Notes under the pieces: model-generated | Database searches by the model: none | What the model was told of the DNA's origin: nothing | Seen by the model: the letters and a program-made list of their open reading frames with translations, nothing else | Shown: in pieces, positions 59,987 through 64,000 of the stretch | Layout: each line of letters starts with the position of its first letter | Numbering within the stretch: position 1 is the first letter of the stretch | Source of the DNA: Mycobacteroides chelonae CCUG 47445 | GTDB taxonomy: Bacteria > Actinomycetota > Actinomycetes > Mycobacteriales > Mycobacteriaceae | Direction of reading: 5' to 3' | Length of the DNA: 64,000 nucleotides | Assembly: GCF_001632805.1 (NCBI RefSeq) | Contig: NZ_CP007220.1 | Location: forward strand, 682,001-746,000 | Program-made: the position numbers and the translations under genes

Positions 59987-61552
59987 TTAGCTATGGTCGA
60001 TTGTGGTGATACGGGCGAGTTGCGCTGCGAATAGCGGGCCGCTGTTGACCAATGCGTAGCCACCGTTGAGTCCGCCTTGATCACATAGCTGGCGCCGTCT
60101 GCGTACTCGGCGGCGGTTGACGATCCCGGTGGTCCGTTCTACTCGTGGGACGATGAGGTGGCTAGTGCGAGGAATAACATCGGTAGGGTATCGAGAGGCC
60201 GGGTTAGCGTAGACGGCCTGGTTCCGTGACCAGCGGCGAATGGTGCGCCGCACCGCAAGGTAGGTGTCTAGAGTGACGTCGGCGGAGACGATGGCCTTAG
60301 CGAGACCGTAGACACCCCAGAAGCGGCCAGGCCCTTTACCTGGTTGCTGCCATTGTTCAGGGACGATGTGCTGGTATTCCTTGTCTCCGTGACTGTTTGG
60401 GGATGAATGCTTGGTGAAGTAGATCGCCAGCCGCTTCGGGTCACAGGCCCGTAAGCCGGAGAGGATGTCGATGGCTGTTCCGGCGAGACGATGCCGTAGC
60501 TTCTGTTCGTCGTCGGTGTGGTCCACGATCTCGGCCCAGGTTTCAGATAGCCACGATGCGAAGGGCATCCCGGACTTGCCGAAGGCTTGGGGCGGGGTCA
60601 TCCACAAATGGATATGCGGTGCGCCTCGGCGCTGAAACTCTAGTTTCCAAATGTAGCGCGGCGGTTCTCCGTATTCACGTTGGAACCGTTTGCGCCACAA
60701 CACCATATGCCTTTTCACTGAAGCTCCGTTGGGTGCGACTGTTTCCCACTCTCCGGGGTAGGTGAAGGTCACCATGGCCGGGATGCGACCTGACTCGACT
60801 AGTGGGGTGTAGTCGAGTTCGGCGAAGGTGCGGCACATCGCCGACCGGGATTTACGCGACCAGTTCGTGATGACCCGTCCGGTTCTGCCGGGGGCAATGT
60901 CCGTAAGGCTCCGTCGCGACACAGTCACGACGGCCTGAGCATCTAGCCGGGACGCTTTGGCGAGCAGATCATTAACGCGGTGCTGCCAGTCGGCGATGTC
61001 CAGTTCATGCCTGTGCCCGGCTCGCTGGCTGGCTTTTTCTTTTCGGACGGGGTTGGTCCAGCCGAGCCGTATCACCCCCGGACCCACAGTGATACGGAAT
61101 CGGCCGGATTCAGGTTCAGCGCTGAGTCGGCCCCGATCCGTGGCCCACGGTACGGCTTTGTCGAACAATGCGGCAGCCGAGGCAACCATTTCCGGGCTCG
61201 GGAACCGCATGCCCAACGCGTCGACAGCCCGCCACTTCCGGGGCTCGGAAACCTCCTCGTCGGGTGTGCGGACATTTTTGGCACATATAACAAGCCCGCA
61301 GCCTTCGGCGGCTGTGGTGTGGCCTGCGCCGTGGCCGTTGTCCAGCCGACCGCTGCCGCTCTCGCGCCCTGCGGCCCTTCGGGCCTCGGGCGCTCGCGGC
61401 TTCCCGCCGTCCACGGCTCCGGCCCCACCACAAACCGACCCAGACGTGGACGTCGAAGATGCCGACGACCTAACCCCAGCGAGATGTTCCGTCGCAGCGG
61501 TGGAAGATGCGATGCTGAAAGGCATCGAGGTACCTGCTCCCCGGAACCCCAC
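59987..61552 (-). CDS. HUH replication initiator (RepSA-like)
   Basis: Up to 521 residues (512 if ATG at 61525 is used). The catalytic core carries the His-hydrophobic-His motif GAPHIHLWMTPPQ near residue 315 and MVTFTYPGEW before it. This is the layout of rolling-circle initiators of AICEs (RepSA of pSAM2), which replicate the excised circle. The C-terminus is Arg-rich (RRRVRRRRQL). The N-terminal about 90 residues are low-complexity and may be wrongly started. Unlike pSAM2, it lies at the far end from int. Confidence 0.8.
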   Translation of the reverse strand: MGFRGAGTSMPFSIASSTAATEHLAGVRSSASSTSTSGSVCGGAGAVDGGKPRAPEARRAAGRESGSGRLDNGHGAGHTTAAEGCGLVICAKNVRTPDEEVSEPRKWRAVDALGMRFPSPEMVASAAALFDKAVPWATDRGRLSAEPESGRFRITVGPGVIRLGWTNPVRKEKASQRAGHRHELDIADWQHRVNDLLAKASRLDAQAVVTVSRRSLTDIAPGRTGRVITNWSRKSRSAMCRTFAELDYTPLVESGRIPAMVTFTYPGEWETVAPNGASVKRHMVLWRKRFQREYGEPPRYIWKLEFQRRGAPHIHLWMTPPQAFGKSGMPFASWLSETWAEIVDHTDDEQKLRHRLAGTAIDILSGLRACDPKRLAIYFTKHSSPNSHGDKEYQHIVPEQWQQPGKGPGRFWGVYGLAKAIVSADVTLDTYLAVRRTIRRWSRNQAVYANPASRYPTDVIPRTSHLIVPRVERTTGIVNRRRVRRRRQLCDQGGLNGGYALVNSGPLFAAQLARITTIDHS

Positions 61553-61722
61553 CCACAGCGCGCATCATCAACGCAACAAAAAAGGGGGAGTACCTGATCG
61601 GGAGTGCAAGCACCGTGTCCGGTTTATGTCCGTTCCCCGGACAGCTCGAATACGTCAGCCCTGCTCAATGCGACGCATAGAACGCATAGAGACAGATAAA
61701 CCACAGGTCAATGGCTATTTTA

Positions 61723-61772
61723 TCCGCCTGAAAAGCGGAAGGTCGCCGGTTCGATCCCGGCCCTGGCCACCA
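61723..61772 (+). repeat. attR (displaced 3' half of tRNA-Phe)
   Basis: Perfect copy of 45349-45398. It lacks the D-arm and 5' acceptor half, so it is not a functional tRNA. It marks the right boundary; the host sequence resumes at 61773. Confidence 0.95.
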
Positions 61773-61778
61773 CGAGAG

Positions 61779-61801
61779 CCCGCCGGAGACGGCGGGTTTT
61801 T
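61779..61801 (+). terminator. Original tRNA-Phe terminator, displaced
   Basis: CCCGCC (61779-61784) pairs with GGCGGG (61791-61796), followed by five T. It directly follows attR, so it was the terminator of the tRNA-Phe transcript before the element integrated and is now 16.4 kb away. Confidence 0.8.
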
Positions 61802-61940
61802 CTGTATCTCGGGGCGTCTTCTCGGTCCAGCTCAGTTTCTGTGGACCAATCGTGTCTATTACCTCAGGCATAGTCACTGCCGCCATAGGTTCACGAAAGC
61901 ACTATTGTTGATTAGTACTTAACAAGTATAGTATCTAGTT

Positions 61941-62300
61941 ATGGTTAAGTTTGCCCTTCGAGACCGGTCCCGTTCAGCGTGGCGGGGGACGTACCGGCGG
62001 ACTGGACTGCTTGCCATCGCGGCCGTCGGCATGATCGGCGCAGTGGGCTCCTCGGGGCTTGCTCACGCGGGTCCTACGGGGGTCGGTGATGCGAGTGCCG
62101 TTATTAATGACCTGAAAGCCAAGGGCTACCGGGTGATCGTCTCCAAGAGCGGCGCTGCGACAGATTTGAGCAGGTGCGTTGCTTCCGTCGAGGAGCAGTC
62201 CCCGGTCTACTCGGCGCAGCCGGCCCGGGACGTGCGGAATGCTCCGACAACTGTGTCGGTGATCGATCACAAGGTCGCTCTGGTCTCGATCACCTGCTAA
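61941..62300 (+). CDS. Small exported protein (paralogue of 30753 gene)
   Basis: 119 residues with a twin-Arg-like basic start and signal peptide (LLAIAAVGMIGAVGSSGLAHA). The mature part has VINDLKAKGYRVIVSKSG and two cysteines (LSRCVAS; SITC at the end). It shares the GY-x-V-x-V and L-x-x-C core with the protein at 30753. The AT-rich promoter region 61870-61940 differs in composition from its neighbours. Function unknown. Confidence 0.65.
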   Translation: MVKFALRDRSRSAWRGTYRRTGLLAIAAVGMIGAVGSSGLAHAGPTGVGDASAVINDLKAKGYRVIVSKSGAATDLSRCVASVEEQSPVYSAQPARDVRNAPTTVSVIDHKVALVSITC

Positions 62301-62321
62301 GTGTCACCGAATGCCGCGCCG

Positions 62322-63803
<1,482 letters not shown>

Positions 63804-63823
63804 TCCGCACCCTCCACCGCACT

Positions 63824-63848
63824 AATGACAACGATAACGATATTCATT
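63824..63848. promoter_or_regulatory. Zur-like AT-rich operator before the PPE gene
   Basis: AATGA and TCATT bound a 25-bp stretch. Within it TGAATATCGTTATCG (minus strand) matches the mycobacterial Zur consensus TGAAAATCATTTTCA at 11 of 15 positions. It lies 21-45 bp before the GTG at 63803, where it could repress a zinc-limitation gene. ESX-3 genes are Zur-regulated in M. tuberculosis. Identity as a Zur box is inferred. Confidence 0.45.
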
Positions 63849-64000
63849 TACATTAGCGTGTGGGATGCGAGGCGGTGCCGGTACCCCATAGGGGTTCGGT
63901 TTGTGTGGTCCCGGGTTCGACGGGGTTGATGCCAAAGACCCCGGAGAGCCGTTGTCGGCCAGCCGTGTTCAGAGACCTGGTGCGCTAGATCCGGCCGTCA

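Larger units (their letters stand above)
45349..61772. mobile_element. Integrative and conjugative element (AICE, pSAM2-like) in tRNA-Phe, about 16.4 kb
   Basis: Bounded by a perfect 50-bp direct repeat, one copy being the 3' half of tRNA-Phe. It contains, in order: integrase, excisionase, FtsK/TraB-type translocase, a short transfer-linked protein, an SMC-like ATPase, GntR repressor, Nudix protein, a type VII-style secreted cassette, a four-gene minus-strand cluster, a DUF4365-like nuclease and an HUH replication initiator. Integrase, FtsK-type transfer protein and Rep together define actinomycete ICEs, which move double-stranded DNA through a TraB hexamer. Parts are AT-rich compared with the chromosome. 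Synteny with M. tuberculosis is absent inside it. Confidence 0.92.

Noticed and set aside
61723..61772. A second tRNA-Phe gene
   Set aside because: Only the 3' half is present; no 5' acceptor or D-arm, so it is the att copy.
60957..61922. Plus-strand frame across rep and attR
   Set aside because: Antisense to the HUH Rep core and runs through the att repeat; Arg/Pro/Ser-rich.
63856..64000. Possible end of a gene (PE partner) on the minus strand
   Set aside because: Minus-strand frames stop within about 35 bases of the window edge and too little sequence remains to support any gene.

Overview
The window is a high-GC actinobacterial chromosome segment. Gene content (mycothiol synthase, MspA-type porin, PPE protein, LytR-CpsA-Psr ligase, DesA-type desaturase, DUF1416 plus CysA sulfurtransferase) marks it as mycobacterial. 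From about 4.8 kb to 34 kb the order purM - DUF3073 - YgfZ-like - PabC-like - nitrobindin-like - sseC - cysA - thiX - lmeA - glnR - mshD - pst - phoU - LCP - dus - desA1 - TetR - DUF2236 matches, from memory, Mycobacterium tuberculosis Rv0809-Rv0826. The extra genes and pstSCAB placed next to mshD suggest a rapid grower, possibly the M. abscessus/chelonae group. The species call is an inference.

Region by region. 1-4.8 kb: the end of a secreted lipase, a TetR-amidase pair, and a divergent Rieske oxygenase-reductase pair. 4.8-9.3 kb: purine and folate/Fe-S housekeeping genes, with a 12-codon ORF under a very strong Shine-Dalgarno at 8344. 9.3-14.9 kb: secreted proteins, a LuxR-type two-component system, an MspA-family porin and two paralogous exported proteins. 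14.9-18.1 kb: a sulfur operon containing a hexacysteine leader peptide (16662-16727), plus lmeA. 18.2-25.8 kb: glnR, mshD, and the pst phosphate system with a PHO-box-like repeat. 25.9-34.6 kb: LCP ligase, dus, desA1, and a duplicated DUF2236 pair with palindromic operators. 34.6-44.8 kb: accessory metabolism, including hydroxyacyl-CoA dehydrogenases, a beta-propeller protein, regulators and transporters. 44.9-45.4 kb: tRNA-Lys, Glu, Asp and Phe.

45,349-61,772 is an integrative element in the tRNA-Phe gene, flanked by a perfect 50-bp direct repeat. It carries a tyrosine integrase, excisionase, FtsK/TraB-type DNA translocase, GntR/UTRA repressor, Nudix (Pif-like) protein and an HUH replication initiator. 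That is the gene set of an actinomycete integrative and conjugative element (AICE, pSAM2 type). Its cargo is unusual. It has a large SMC-like ATPase with a CxxC hook, an AT-rich gene for a DUF4365-like nuclease with an added C-terminal domain, and a type VII-secretion-style cassette (small helical protein, WXG-DUF1023 hydrolase, lipoprotein, YbaB-like protein). Facing that cassette is a four-gene cluster with a DUF3558-like lipoprotein. Two GntR-box-like sites share an identical 12-mer, so the repressor probably controls both itself and the transfer genes.

Beyond the element lie the displaced tRNA-Phe terminator, a small secreted protein, and a PPE4-like protein with a His/Asp/Glu metal-binding run preceded by a Zur-like operator.
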